Below the pieces are notes generated by a model. That model was given only the letters and a program-made list of their open reading frames with translations. It was not told where the DNA came from and did no database searches. A stretch of 64,000 nucleotides of DNA from Formosa sp. Hel1_31_208. GTDB taxonomy: Bacteria > Bacteroidota > Bacteroidia > Flavobacteriales > Flavobacteriaceae. Positions within the stretch are counted from its first letter, which is position 1, and each line of letters begins with the position of its first letter. The position numbers and the translations under genes are program-made. Shown here in pieces: positions 41,061 through 50,395 of this stretch. The stretch lies in NCBI RefSeq assembly GCF_900104785.1, contig NZ_LT629733.1:94501-158500 (forward strand), given 5' to 3'.

Positions 41061-41675
41061 ATGCACGTTGCCGTCGCAGGAAATATTGGTGCGGGTAAAA
41101 CCACACTCACGAAATTACTAGCAAAACACTTCAGATGGGAGCCACAGTTAGAAGATGTGGTAGACAACCCTTATCTAGACGATTTTTACAACCAGATGGA
41201 ACGTTGGAGCTTCAATCTTCAAGTCTATTTTTTAAACAGTAGATTTCGCCAGGTGGCACAAATTCGTAAAAGTGGTAAAGACATTATACAAGATAGAACC
41301 ATTTATGAAGACGCTCATATTTTTGCGCCTAACCTTCACGCTATGGGATTAATGACTAATCGCGATTTTGAAAATTACCGTTCATTATTTGATTTGATGG
41401 AAGGTTTTGTAGAAGGGCCTGACTTGCTTATTTATCTCCGTAGCTCAATTCCAAACTTAGTAGCACAAATTCACAAGCGAGGTCGTGATTATGAGAATTC
41501 TATAAGTATTGACTATTTAAGCCGTCTTAATGAACGCTATGAGGCATGGATTCATGGCTATGACAAAGGCAACTTGTTAATTGTTGATGTCGATAATTTA
41601 GATTTTGTGTCAAACCCAGAAGATCTTGGAGGCATCATTAATAAAATTGATGCACAAATTAATGGTTTGTTCTAG
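41061..41675 (+). CDS. deoxynucleoside kinase
   Basis: This 204-residue kinase phosphorylates deoxynucleosides in the salvage pathway. It has the P-loop GNIGAGKTTLT at about residues 7-17, the DR motif in QDRTIYEDAHIFA and the substrate-binding FNLQVYFLNSRFRQ segment of the dCK/dGK family. Which deoxynucleoside it prefers (dA, dG, dC or T) cannot be told. Length is normal. It follows the propeller-like gene by 2 bp and converges on the App1-type phosphatase gene. Confidence 0.9.
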   Translation: MHVAVAGNIGAGKTTLTKLLAKHFRWEPQLEDVVDNPYLDDFYNQMERWSFNLQVYFLNSRFRQVAQIRKSGKDIIQDRTIYEDAHIFAPNLHAMGLMTNRDFENYRSLFDLMEGFVEGPDLLIYLRSSIPNLVAQIHKRGRDYENSISIDYLSRLNERYEAWIHGYDKGNLLIVDVDNLDFVSNPEDLGGIINKIDAQINGLF

Positions 41676-41709
41676 TGTTCGGATTTGGTTATTACGAGTC
41701 AATCTTGAT

Positions 41710-41745
41710 AAGAACCCAGCATTTCTATTTTTTATAGAAGTTCTT
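41710..41745. terminator. possible convergent-transcript hairpin after the deoxynucleoside kinase
   Basis: AAGAAC/GTTCTT and the inner TTCTAT/ATAGAA form a two-part stem with a bulge between convergent stops (41675 and 41781). No proper T-run follows on the plus strand, so its role is uncertain. Confidence 0.3.
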
Positions 41746-41780
41746 GATAGATAAAAAACTAAATCACAATTAAGTGCTCG

Positions 41781-42779
41781 TTAATTTTTTATAAAGCCAT
41801 TTAACTTCGCATGCTTAATGGCTTGGGCACTACTCTCAGCCAACAAAACTGGAATTTGATCATAAGCTTCGAATAGGTCTTTTATGCGTTGCATTTTCTT
41901 TTTATGTTTAACAACCCTTAAGTAGATGGCCGCAACTTGATTAGGAAATTCATTAGCGATGTCAAGATAAATATCAGCATCAGATTCACCACTATCACCG
42001 ATAAGAATAAATTTTAAATGCGGATATGTTTTTAAAATATTGATAATCTCTTTATGTTTTTGAGGCTGATCTCCAGATTTCTTTTTAAAGATATCTTTAA
42101 AACTTCTCAGTAATATCGGACCTTTAGGAAATGCATTTTGCTTAAGAAAGAATTCAAGATAGCGGTAAAGATTCCACGGACTATGACTCACGTAAAAAAT
42201 CGGATTTGCATTCTCTCCCGATGTGCCTCGATGTAATTTATGATAGAATTCGGCTGCCCCTTCCAATGGAATTCGGCTTGCAGCACTTTTGAAAATACTA
42301 TTTAACAGTACCTTCCATTTTAAAGTAGATACCACACCCGTATGAATGATAGTATCATCAATATCACTGATAACACCATAATCAGCATTTTGAGAAGGAA
42401 TTAATAGTTCTCCAGGAAAACGATTCGAATTCTGAATATGCCGCTTAATTTGAGGATCATCATAAGCCACTTCAAAATTTAACCACCCTTCTGCATTAGC
42501 CATTTCTGTTAGGCCATCGACCTTCTCATCAAATTTAAAATAACCGTGATCATCCGTAGAAGCTCTTAAAACAGGCCCTCCTGGTAGTTTAATTTTAAGA
42601 GCTGTATGCTTGATTTCATCGCTTTCAAAACGTTTCCATGAATTAATAAATAATCCAAACAAACCCTTTTGTTCCAAATTAACAGTTTCGTCTTCTAATG
42701 CACGACCACGCATATAGAAATGCGTAGCCGTACCATAACTTTGAAATGTAATAATTTGTAAAGGATCTTTTTTAAACAC
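41781..42779 (-). CDS. App1-type phosphatidate phosphatase domain protein (DUF2183)
   Basis: The 332-residue protein has a first half of about 120 residues that looks like an Ig-type carboxypeptidase-regulatory fold (LPGGPVLRASTDDHGYFKF), then the DUF2183 catalytic domain of the HAD superfamily with VISDIDDTIIHTG (DxDDT), SHSPWNLYRYLEFFL and the acidic loop LIGDSGESDADIY. The family includes yeast App1 phosphatidate phosphatase. The substrate of bacterial members is not settled. It has no signal peptide and so probably acts in the cytoplasm. It is a separate gene. Confidence 0.83.
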   Translation of the reverse strand: MFKKDPLQIITFQSYGTATHFYMRGRALEDETVNLEQKGLFGLFINSWKRFESDEIKHTALKIKLPGGPVLRASTDDHGYFKFDEKVDGLTEMANAEGWLNFEVAYDDPQIKRHIQNSNRFPGELLIPSQNADYGVISDIDDTIIHTGVVSTLKWKVLLNSIFKSAASRIPLEGAAEFYHKLHRGTSGENANPIFYVSHSPWNLYRYLEFFLKQNAFPKGPILLRSFKDIFKKKSGDQPQKHKEIINILKTYPHLKFILIGDSGESDADIYLDIANEFPNQVAAIYLRVVKHKKKMQRIKDLFEAYDQIPVLLAESSAQAIKHAKLNGFIKN

Positions 42780-42832
42780 GCACCAAATAATTAAGTGTTC
42801 AAGATACTAAAATCGTAAATATGAGCGTGAGA

Positions 42833-43399
42833 TTAATGATGCTTATTGAGTTCATTTTTGATAAATAACTCAATATCAGTCTTTAGCTGTTTAAGTTGAT
42901 TCATAAGTCCATCATGTTTCTCTTTCAACAGAGCCTTAGACTCTTCCAATTTTGCCCTCTCATGCATAAGCCCATCAATTTGACAGTGCCCCAACTGATG
43001 TTCCAAATGTCCCATTTGATGATCAGTAGTATAAATCTTTGTAATTGTTGCACTGAACGAGGTTTTTAGACTACTAATTATTTCAGACTTATGAGGCATG
43101 AGGGCTATCAGTTTGTCTAAAGTGCTTTCGAACTTTACATTGACCCCTGAGTGAGCACAACCTAAACGAACGTTTCGCAATTCGTGAGTGCAAAGGGGCA
43201 AACGATCAAAAACCGTGACACTATCCATTGTTGAATATTTTGGTGTTCCGTCAGGATTAATTGCTACTCCTTCATGAAACATGCCGCATTTTACAACTTG
43301 CAGCTGTTCAATATTTTCATATATCGACTGTATATCACTAATTAAATTCACAAGTATAAAATTACCAATCATTTGGCATTTAGAATCAGGTATAAACAC
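42833..43399 (-). CDS. protein of unknown function, Cys/His-rich with a C-terminal coiled coil
   Basis: The 188-residue protein has a globular first part with four cysteines (KCGMFHEGVA, RLPLCTHELRNVRLGCAH) and a helical C-terminal half (about 125-188) with many Lys, Glu and His, likely a coiled coil (LEESKALLKEKHDGLMNQL). There is no signal peptide and no recognised domain. It sits between the App1-like gene and hppA. Several in-frame Met codons near the N-terminus mean the start at 43399 is only one possibility. Function unknown. Confidence 0.6.
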   Translation of the reverse strand: MFIPDSKCQMIGNFILVNLISDIQSIYENIEQLQVVKCGMFHEGVAINPDGTPKYSTMDSVTVFDRLPLCTHELRNVRLGCAHSGVNVKFESTLDKLIALMPHKSEIISSLKTSFSATITKIYTTDHQMGHLEHQLGHCQIDGLMHERAKLEESKALLKEKHDGLMNQLKQLKTDIELFIKNELNKHH

Positions 43400-43412
43400 C
43401 TATTTCTAATCC

Positions 43413-43445
43413 AAAAAAAAAAGCCGCGATATACGCGGCTTTTTT
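43413..43445 (-). terminator. intrinsic terminator of hppA
   Basis: The stem GCCGCG/CGCGGC with an ATATA loop, flanked by long A and T runs that extend the stem, lies 19 bp past the hppA stop codon on its strand. Confidence 0.88.
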
Positions 43446-43463
43446 ATATTTATGTGAACGGAA

Positions 43464-45881
43464 TTATTCTTTAATAACGTTCATTTCTTTAATTATTTTT
43501 TTCGAGTCTCCTTCTAAAACATCATTCGCCTTTTCAAAAGCTCTTAGTTGAGCTTCAACTTCAGCTTCAGTTCCAGAAAATAATTCTTCTTTAGTAACTT
43601 CTTCACCATTTTCAATGGTTGTATACGTAATGGTAGCTTCAGCTATGTCTTTAGACCCATCTACAACCATTTCAATTTCTGATTCGTTGTTTGCTAATCC
43701 TTCTTCCGATGTATGTCCACCTAAAATTGGAGCTATAACTAAACCGATTAAACAGGTTAATTTGATTAAGATGTTCATTGAAGGTCCAGATGTATCTTTA
43801 AATGGATCCCCAACAGTATCTCCAGTTACAGCTGCCTTATGAGCTTCAGAACCTTTGAAGGTCATTTCTCCGTTGATTTCTACACCAGCTTCAAAAGATT
43901 TCTTAGCGTTATCCCAAGCACCTCCAGCATTGTTTTGGAAGATTGCCCATAATACACCAGAAACCGTAACACCAGCCATATAACCACCTAACATTTCAGC
44001 GATAGCTAAATTATCCATACCAAATAACATTGGCAGAAAAGCAATAACTAAAGGAAATCCAATAGTTAATAACCCTGGTAACATCATTTCTCTTAATGAC
44101 GCTTCAGTTGAAATCGCCACACACTTATCATATTCTGGTTTCCCAGTACCTTCCATAATTCCAGGAATGTCTCTAAACTGACGACGTACTTCTTCTACCA
44201 TTTCCATAGCAGCTTTTCCTACTGCATTCATTGCTAAAGCAGAAAATACAACTGGTACCATACCACCAACAAATAGCATCGCTAAAACTGGTGCTTTAAA
44301 GATGTTAATTCCGTCAATTCCTGTAAACGTTACGTACGCTGCAAATAATGCTAGAGACGTTAAAGCTGCAGATGCAATAGCAAAACCTTTTCCTGTTGCC
44401 GCTGTTGTATTACCAACTGAATCTAAGATGTCAGTACGTTCTCTTACGATTGGTTCTTGTTCGCTCATTTCAGCAATACCACCTGCATTATCAGAAATTG
44501 GTCCGAAAGCATCAATCGCTAATTGCATAGCTGTTGTTGCCATCATTGCAGAAGCTGCTAAAGCTACACCATAGAATCCAGCAAATGCATAGGATGCCCA
44601 AATTGCTCCAGCAAATAATAATACTGAAGGAAATGTAGATATCATACCTGTTGCTAAACCAGCGATAATATTAGTTCCTGCTCCAGTAGATGATTGTTGT
44701 ACAATATTTAAAATTGGTTTTTTGCCTAATCCTGTATAGTATTCAGTAACAGAAGAAATAACTGCACCTACAAATAATCCAACTAAAGTTGCATAAAACA
44801 CTCGCATTGAAGAGATCTCTTGTAGACCTTCTCCGAAGAAATTCATTTTCATTGTTTCTGGTAACATCCAAGTTACTAATCCGAAACAAGCTGCAGCAAC
44901 TAAAATAATAGATGTCCAGTTTCCAACATTTAAAGCGCCCATGACTTGAGCTTCTTTAGCATCGTTACTTTTTATTTTCACCAACATCGTTCCTATAACA
45001 GAAATAATAATTCCTGCACCAGCTATTGCCATTGGCAATAAGATTGGACCAATACCTCCAAACGCATCAGAAATAGATCCACCCATATCTTTAATCACAT
45101 AGTTACCAAGAACCATTGCAGCTAAAACTGTTGCTACATAAGATCCAAATAAATCGGCTCCCATACCCGCAACATCACCTACATTATCACCTACGTTATC
45201 TGCAATAGTTGCAGGATTGCGAGGATCATCTTCTGGAATACCAGCTTCAACTTTACCCACTAAATCAGCACCTACATCGGCAGCCTTGGTATAAATACCA
45301 CCACCAACTCTTGCAAAAAGAGCAATAGATTCAGCTCCTAATGAGAATCCAGCTAAGGTTTCTAGTACGATAGTCATATCCATTGTACTTGTCCATACAC
45401 CTCCCATAAAGTAATGGAAGAAAAGTATAAAGAACGATGTTAAACCTAATACAGCCAATCCAGCAACACCAAGTCCCATAACTGTTCCACCGCCAAAAGA
45501 GATTTTAAGGGCGTTCGGTAAGCTAGTACGCGCTGCTTGAGTTGTTCTAACGTTTGTTTTGGTAGCGATTTTCATTCCGATGTTTCCAGCGAAAGCAGAA
45601 AATACAGCTCCAAAAACAAATGCGATTACAATTAACCAGTGAGTCGTTGGCACTATAAAAGATACAGCTGTTAGTGCAGCTGCTACGATTACAACAAAAA
45701 TTGCAAGTAATCTATATTCAGCATTTAAAAACGCTAATGCACCTTCGTAGATGTGATCTGAAATTTCTTTCATTTTACCATCTCCAGCATCTTGTTTCAT
45801 AACCCATAATTTTTTAATGATCATGTAAATTAATCCTAAAATCGCCAAAGCTATTGGCATGTAAATCATCAGTGATTCCAT
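43464..45881 (-). CDS. hppA: membrane-bound cation-translocating pyrophosphatase
   Basis: This 805-residue integral membrane enzyme couples PPi hydrolysis to H+ and/or Na+ pumping. It has the substrate and metal motifs DVGADLVGKVEAGIPEDDPRNPATIADNVGDNVGD and DNAGGIAEM, and about 15 membrane segments. At the position that separates subclasses it reads GNTTAATGKG, so Ala is present where K+-independent enzymes have Lys, pointing to a K+-dependent type. Na+ versus H+ specificity is not decidable by eye. A charged extension of about 80 residues follows the last membrane segment (after GGHTSEEGLANN), longer than in many family members. It lies downstream of soluble ppa. Confidence 0.93.
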   Translation of the reverse strand: MESLMIYMPIALAILGLIYMIIKKLWVMKQDAGDGKMKEISDHIYEGALAFLNAEYRLLAIFVVIVAAALTAVSFIVPTTHWLIVIAFVFGAVFSAFAGNIGMKIATKTNVRTTQAARTSLPNALKISFGGGTVMGLGVAGLAVLGLTSFFILFFHYFMGGVWTSTMDMTIVLETLAGFSLGAESIALFARVGGGIYTKAADVGADLVGKVEAGIPEDDPRNPATIADNVGDNVGDVAGMGADLFGSYVATVLAAMVLGNYVIKDMGGSISDAFGGIGPILLPMAIAGAGIIISVIGTMLVKIKSNDAKEAQVMGALNVGNWTSIILVAAACFGLVTWMLPETMKMNFFGEGLQEISSMRVFYATLVGLFVGAVISSVTEYYTGLGKKPILNIVQQSSTGAGTNIIAGLATGMISTFPSVLLFAGAIWASYAFAGFYGVALAASAMMATTAMQLAIDAFGPISDNAGGIAEMSEQEPIVRERTDILDSVGNTTAATGKGFAIASAALTSLALFAAYVTFTGIDGINIFKAPVLAMLFVGGMVPVVFSALAMNAVGKAAMEMVEEVRRQFRDIPGIMEGTGKPEYDKCVAISTEASLREMMLPGLLTIGFPLVIAFLPMLFGMDNLAIAEMLGGYMAGVTVSGVLWAIFQNNAGGAWDNAKKSFEAGVEINGEMTFKGSEAHKAAVTGDTVGDPFKDTSGPSMNILIKLTCLIGLVIAPILGGHTSEEGLANNESEIEMVVDGSKDIAEATITYTTIENGEEVTKEELFSGTEAEVEAQLRAFEKANDVLEGDSKKIIKEMNVIKE

Positions 45882-45943
45882 ATAGTTTTATTATTTGATT
45901 AGTTTTTAACGTGTGCAAAAGTAACAAAATCAATGTTAATAGA

Positions 45944-45976
45944 AAAGCCCTTTTATTTAGAAAACAAAAGGGCTTT
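45944..45976 (-). terminator. intrinsic terminator between ppa and hppA
   Basis: AAAGCCCTTTT and AAAAGGGCTTT form a perfect 11-bp stem with an 11-nt loop, and a T-run follows on the minus strand. It lies 22 bp beyond the ppa stop codon. Confidence 0.8.
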
Positions 45977-45998
45977 GTTGATTTATATATTTTTCCTT

Positions 45999-46526
45999 TT
46001 AAATTGTAAAATCACCATTGACTTTATGCTCGCTAATTTCGTAGCGATTAACACATTTATTAAGAATATCATAGGCTTCATCAGCATTCCCCCAGCCACC
46101 GACATCTACTCTCTTTTTCTCCAAATCTTTATAAACTTGGAAAAAATGTTCAATTTCTTTTATTTGATGAGGGTTCATATCGGCTAAATCATTCAAGTTA
46201 TTCCAAATAGGATCAGAAACAGGCACACAAATTACTTTTTCATCTGGCCCTTTTTCATCGGCCATATGAAATACACCAATTGGTTTTACCTCAACCACAC
46301 ACATTGGAAATGTCGGTTCGCCTCCTAAAACTAAGACATCCAAAGGGTCACCATCTAAAGCTAATGTCTCTGGAATAAAACCATAATCAGCAGGATACAT
46401 CATAGATGAAAATAGCATACGATCAAATCTGATTTTTTTTAATTCAAAATCATATTCATATTTATTACGACTTCCTTTTGGGATTTCAATTAGTACGTCG
46501 AAAGTCACTTTTCCTGCTGCTGTCAT
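45999..46526 (-). CDS. ppa: soluble inorganic pyrophosphatase
   Basis: This 175-residue family I pyrophosphatase carries the metal-binding signature LDGDPLDVLVLGG and the YPADYGFIPET and GDPLD segments of the OB-fold enzyme; length is normal. It hydrolyses PPi without energy conservation. It lies upstream of hppA with an intrinsic terminator between them, so the two pyrophosphatases are neighbours but may be expressed separately. The pairing is common in Bacteroidota, from general knowledge. Confidence 0.95.
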   Translation of the reverse strand: MTAAGKVTFDVLIEIPKGSRNKYEYDFELKKIRFDRMLFSSMMYPADYGFIPETLALDGDPLDVLVLGGEPTFPMCVVEVKPIGVFHMADEKGPDEKVICVPVSDPIWNNLNDLADMNPHQIKEIEHFFQVYKDLEKKRVDVGGWGNADEAYDILNKCVNRYEISEHKVNGDFTI

Positions 46527-46672
46527 ATTGTTATATCATTAAATTTTGGGATGCAAAGATAGTGTATTGTTTGGGCTGGACAATAAAATTAAGTTTGAGT
46601 TTATCAGAAAATTAATCGAACTTAGTTTCCGTTTAAAATAGGTGCCTCATCAAAAAAAAATTAAATATCAAC

Positions 46673-47107
46673 ATGAAATTTCGTACCCTTATTGGTTTTT
46701 CAATTCTAGTATTACTTACAAATCTCATAAATGCTCAAGACCTGTCAAAACATCAATGGAACAATAGAGTCCTATTAATAATAACCGAGGATACAGGAAA
46801 TACTGTTTTTCAAAATCAAATTAATTCATTAAATAATCAAGACCAAGCATTAAAAGAAAGGAAACTCTTAGTGTATCAAATCTCACCAACCCATTATAAG
46901 ATTGGCATTTCAGAGCATCATACTTGGACAGTAAGTCAAAAATTATATAGACAATTCAAAACGGAGAAAACATCATTTGTAGTACTACTCATTGGACTAG
47001 ACGGCAGTGTGAAACAAAAACAAGATCACATATTAAATCCTAAAACACTTTTTAACATCATTGATGGCATGCCCATGAGGCTGTCTGAAATAAGAGGAAA
47101 CAAATAG
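46673..47107 (+). CDS. DUF4174 domain-containing secreted protein
   Basis: This 144-residue protein has a signal peptide ending NAQ (residue 22) and a DUF4174 domain starting DLSKHQWNNRVLLIITED. A central ERKLLVYQISPTHYKIG and a C-terminal TSFVVLLIGLDGSVKQKQDHILNP follow, a thioredoxin-like arrangement of strands. There is no CxxC motif, so it would not be a classical redox protein. It is followed 56 bp later by the DUF2007-type gene on the same strand. The function of the family is unknown. Confidence 0.8.
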   Translation: MKFRTLIGFSILVLLTNLINAQDLSKHQWNNRVLLIITEDTGNTVFQNQINSLNNQDQALKERKLLVYQISPTHYKIGISEHHTWTVSQKLYRQFKTEKTSFVVLLIGLDGSVKQKQDHILNPKTLFNIIDGMPMRLSEIRGNK

Positions 47108-47163
47108 TTCAAAAACTTGATAATTACAGATATATTTGTGATCGGCTCTTTAAATAAAACGAT

Positions 47164-47823
47164 ATGCAAGATCAGTATTCCATTTTTAGAAAATTTAGAA
47201 GCTTAGAGGAAGCTATGGATATCAAAGCCCTCCTAGCTTCCAACGATATAAATTGTATTATTGATGATAATGTCCCAGCCGTAGACATTACTTTCGCTGG
47301 TAGCACTTTAAACAACCAAGTAGAAATTAGAATTAAACAAAACGACTTTGATAACGCCGAATCCGTTTTAGAACAACACTCCAAAACCTTTGTTAGTGAT
47401 GTGGATAAAGATTATTATCTCTTTGAGTTTACTAATGAAGAGCTCTATGAAGTATTATTGAAATCTGACGAATGGAGTTCTTTTGATTATACATTAGCAC
47501 AACATATTTTATCTGAACGTGGTAAGCATATTGATAAAGATTTACTGAGCTCTCTTAAAAAACAACGGTTAGCGCACTTAGCAAAGCCTGAAGGAAACCA
47601 AAAGCCTTGGATTATTTGTGGTTATTTCTTTTCAATCATTGGTGGATTTATTGGTTTAATAATTGGATATTTCCTCTGGACTTCAAAGAAAACATTACCT
47701 AATGGCCAAAAAGTCTATTCATATTCAGCCAAAGACCGGACACATGGAAAATACATCTTTTATATCGGGCTCATTTTCTTTCCTCTCATATTACTCTGGA
47801 GAATCCTTTATCAAAGCTACTAG
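47164..47823 (+). CDS. DUF2007-type putative signal-transducing membrane protein
   Basis: This 219-residue protein has an N-terminal DUF2007 domain (about 5-75: YSIFRKFRSLEEAMDIKALLASNDINCII ... VEIRIKQNDFDNAESVLEQH), a middle helical region of about 60 residues and two C-terminal membrane segments (about 150-172 and 196-215). DUF2007 proteins are regarded as possible PII-like signal proteins, but no ligand is known. The gene ends 4 bp inside the neighbouring convergent gene's stop region. Confidence 0.75.
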   Translation: MQDQYSIFRKFRSLEEAMDIKALLASNDINCIIDDNVPAVDITFAGSTLNNQVEIRIKQNDFDNAESVLEQHSKTFVSDVDKDYYLFEFTNEELYEVLLKSDEWSSFDYTLAQHILSERGKHIDKDLLSSLKKQRLAHLAKPEGNQKPWIICGYFFSIIGGFIGLIIGYFLWTSKKTLPNGQKVYSYSAKDRTHGKYIFYIGLIFFPLILLWRILYQSY

Positions 47824-50330
47824 AAGTTAAACCCAAAACTACCAGTGACACCAAATGGTCTCGCATCTGGAGTAGAAAGATAATTTCCTCTAAAGTTAAA
47901 ATCGATGCGTAAAATTTTAAAAATATTACCAATGCCAAAACTGTACTCGTAATAAATATCTTGACTTGGTGCAACAAGTGGTGTTTCGGCAAGGTTACCA
48001 GTTGTGTTTAAGGCAATATTATCATTAGACAAGTCGCCCCAAACTCCGCGAACCCCTATTATAGCTCTTAGATTATATTTTTTTAGAAATGGGATTCGTG
48101 AAAATATACGTCCATTGAAATTGTGTTCTACATGTAAAGACGTATAGGTATCAGTCACGAATTCATAAAAATCTAATTGCGGAAATGTATTATAGATTGA
48201 GAAATATGATTGATTTCCAGGAACCACACTTAACAAAGATAATGGCACTTCTCCAAAGGTCTTCCCAGCCTCTATGGTAGTTGTTAAACGTCCGAATCCT
48301 CCAACTTGCCATGGTTGAATGTACGAGAATTGCACTTTGGTATAATCAAAATCACTATTAAAAATATCTTGATCTCCTCTTGTAATCTGAGTAAATAAAC
48401 TTGCAAAACCATCATTCGCCACGCGACGTTCTACTCCAAATCCTGTCATTTTTCGCTTCGGAAAATAGGACAGCGATATCGCTGTTTCAAATTGCTTGAC
48501 TTCGGAAGAAATTCCAGATGGTGACTCGGGATCATTATAATCTAAACTGAAAGTTGGTGATGCCGATTCTAAAGTTTTATATGTTCCACTCGTGCGAATA
48601 ACAAAATTCCTTGCGGGTTCAATCTCAAGTGACATCGTTGTCAAATTGATACTGGTAAGCTTATCATTAACGGCTGTTCCTACAACAGCAGATGAGGCTA
48701 AACTTCTACCTAAGACATCTGTTGAAGCGGTTAAGTTTGCACCTATTTGCTCTACGTCACGACGGTTTCCTGCTGAGATGATAATTCGTCGTTTTTTATC
48801 TACCAGCCATTTTCCAGAAATACCATATTTGAATTTATCATCTCTAAATCCGTAGGCTAAAAACCCTTCAATACGCCAAAGATCATTGGGTCCAAAATAG
48901 GTACGTCCTCCTGTTCGAATCCGAGTCCCTTCAACCTCATTAAATCCAAAGGTTGAAAATATCGGACCGTAGTCAAAATTGATACTTGGAAATTCTATGT
49001 AACCTGAAGCCAAAATACTACCAATACTATATAAACGTTTAAATTTTTTCACCGTTTTTAGTGTATCTAGCATTTTATAAACCCCTTTTTCGTCTTTACT
49101 CAAGGATTCCATTCTGTTTTGTGTCCAAAACTTATCATCACGGTTATAGACATCTTCATTATAATTGTATACTTCAACATCATAGAACTTATCATCCTTG
49201 GGAATATCAAAGGTGTAATTATCATATAAAGTTGTACGCTTTCCGTAAACACCACGTGACTTTTCTTTTTTATTCAAGGCGAAATCAGACAACATATAGT
49301 CTCGCTTAATCAAGAATATAGAATCATTCAACACATCAAATTCCTGTTCGATATAAATTTCCTTTACCCAGTTAATATTTGCGCTTTTAGACGCTTGCAG
49401 ATTGATGTCTTTAATGGCGTAGGTAGTATCATTGACCCAAAAATCACCTTTAAAAGTGAGTTCATTTTTTCGTCGTGGATAGTAAATGATGTTATAGCAC
49501 CACTTATTGTCTATAAAGGCACTATCAGATAAGATATAATTATACGTCTGTATTCCCGTTCGCGACAAGGGACTTACAAAACTCTTATCGAAGAACTTCA
49601 AATAGTTATCGTAAATATCAAAATCGGCATACAAATCATCTATGAAATCAATAATAATTTGATTGTTACTAAAGCCTGAGTTTTTATTTCCTTTTATGTC
49701 TTCCTTTTCCTTGCTTAATAAATTATCACCATACACCTTACTCACAGATTCATTAATGAATATTGGTAAATATGTTTTTCCAGTGATTCTTGAGGTATCT
49801 ACTTCTTTAAACACAAATTCCATACCTCTAAACAACTTACTTTTAATCAATGCACTATCTATAGTATTAAGATCAAACTCTACCTTTTCGTACTTATCAT
49901 ACTCATATTGCTTGAACTGTCCCAATCCGTTTTGCCGTTTGCGCTCCCAAATTTTCTGTAGAATTCGTATTGCTGGATTTTCAGAAGCTTTTTTAGATTG
50001 TTTTCCAGTAATGATTACGACTTCGTTAAGGGCATCTGCTTCTTCTTTTAATACGAATTTTAGATCGTAATTAACTTTTTTATCCAGTGTAATTTCTAGT
50101 TGTTGATAGCCTAAAAAAGAAACAACAACAATGTCCCAAGTATTGTCAGACTCAAGGTAGAAGAGCCCATTTTCATTAGTAATAGTACCCTCAGTTGAAC
50201 CTTTAAAAAATACATTAGCAAAGGCAATGGGCTGATTGTTTTCATCATTTACATAACCACTTATTTTGGTTTGTGAAAACGCAATCGAACCACCTAAGAA
50301 TAAAACAAGAATTAGTAGATTTAATTTCAT
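47820..50330 (-). CDS. DUF5686 and carboxypeptidase-regulatory-like outer-membrane protein
   Basis: The 836-residue protein has a signal peptide ending IAFSQ (residue 20), then a carboxypeptidase-regulatory-like domain (about 20-110: ISGYVNDENNQPIAFANVFFKGSTEG). The DUF5686 region (LQKIWERKRQNGLGQFKQYEYDKYEKVEFDLN onward) follows, with a C-terminal beta-barrel ending FGVTGSFGFNF. The family is frequent in Bacteroidota and presumed to sit in the outer membrane; its job is not known. It converges on the DUF2007 gene with a 4-bp overlap and lies downstream of pdhB. Confidence 0.82.
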   Translation of the reverse strand: MKLNLLILVLFLGGSIAFSQTKISGYVNDENNQPIAFANVFFKGSTEGTITNENGLFYLESDNTWDIVVVSFLGYQQLEITLDKKVNYDLKFVLKEEADALNEVVIITGKQSKKASENPAIRILQKIWERKRQNGLGQFKQYEYDKYEKVEFDLNTIDSALIKSKLFRGMEFVFKEVDTSRITGKTYLPIFINESVSKVYGDNLLSKEKEDIKGNKNSGFSNNQIIIDFIDDLYADFDIYDNYLKFFDKSFVSPLSRTGIQTYNYILSDSAFIDNKWCYNIIYYPRRKNELTFKGDFWVNDTTYAIKDINLQASKSANINWVKEIYIEQEFDVLNDSIFLIKRDYMLSDFALNKKEKSRGVYGKRTTLYDNYTFDIPKDDKFYDVEVYNYNEDVYNRDDKFWTQNRMESLSKDEKGVYKMLDTLKTVKKFKRLYSIGSILASGYIEFPSINFDYGPIFSTFGFNEVEGTRIRTGGRTYFGPNDLWRIEGFLAYGFRDDKFKYGISGKWLVDKKRRIIISAGNRRDVEQIGANLTASTDVLGRSLASSAVVGTAVNDKLTSINLTTMSLEIEPARNFVIRTSGTYKTLESASPTFSLDYNDPESPSGISSEVKQFETAISLSYFPKRKMTGFGVERRVANDGFASLFTQITRGDQDIFNSDFDYTKVQFSYIQPWQVGGFGRLTTTIEAGKTFGEVPLSLLSVVPGNQSYFSIYNTFPQLDFYEFVTDTYTSLHVEHNFNGRIFSRIPFLKKYNLRAIIGVRGVWGDLSNDNIALNTTGNLAETPLVAPSQDIYYEYSFGIGNIFKILRIDFNFRGNYLSTPDARPFGVTGSFGFNF

Positions 50331-50395
50331 AAGTAAAAAACTTCATCAACAATCGTGCTAATGAAGTTTTGATAACGCAAAAATTTGCGGTTTAT

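Noticed and set aside
44302..44574. Open frames antisense to hppA, etfA and other long genes
   Set aside because: They are shadows of well-recognised coding sequences and have no start signal, homology pattern or promoter of their own.
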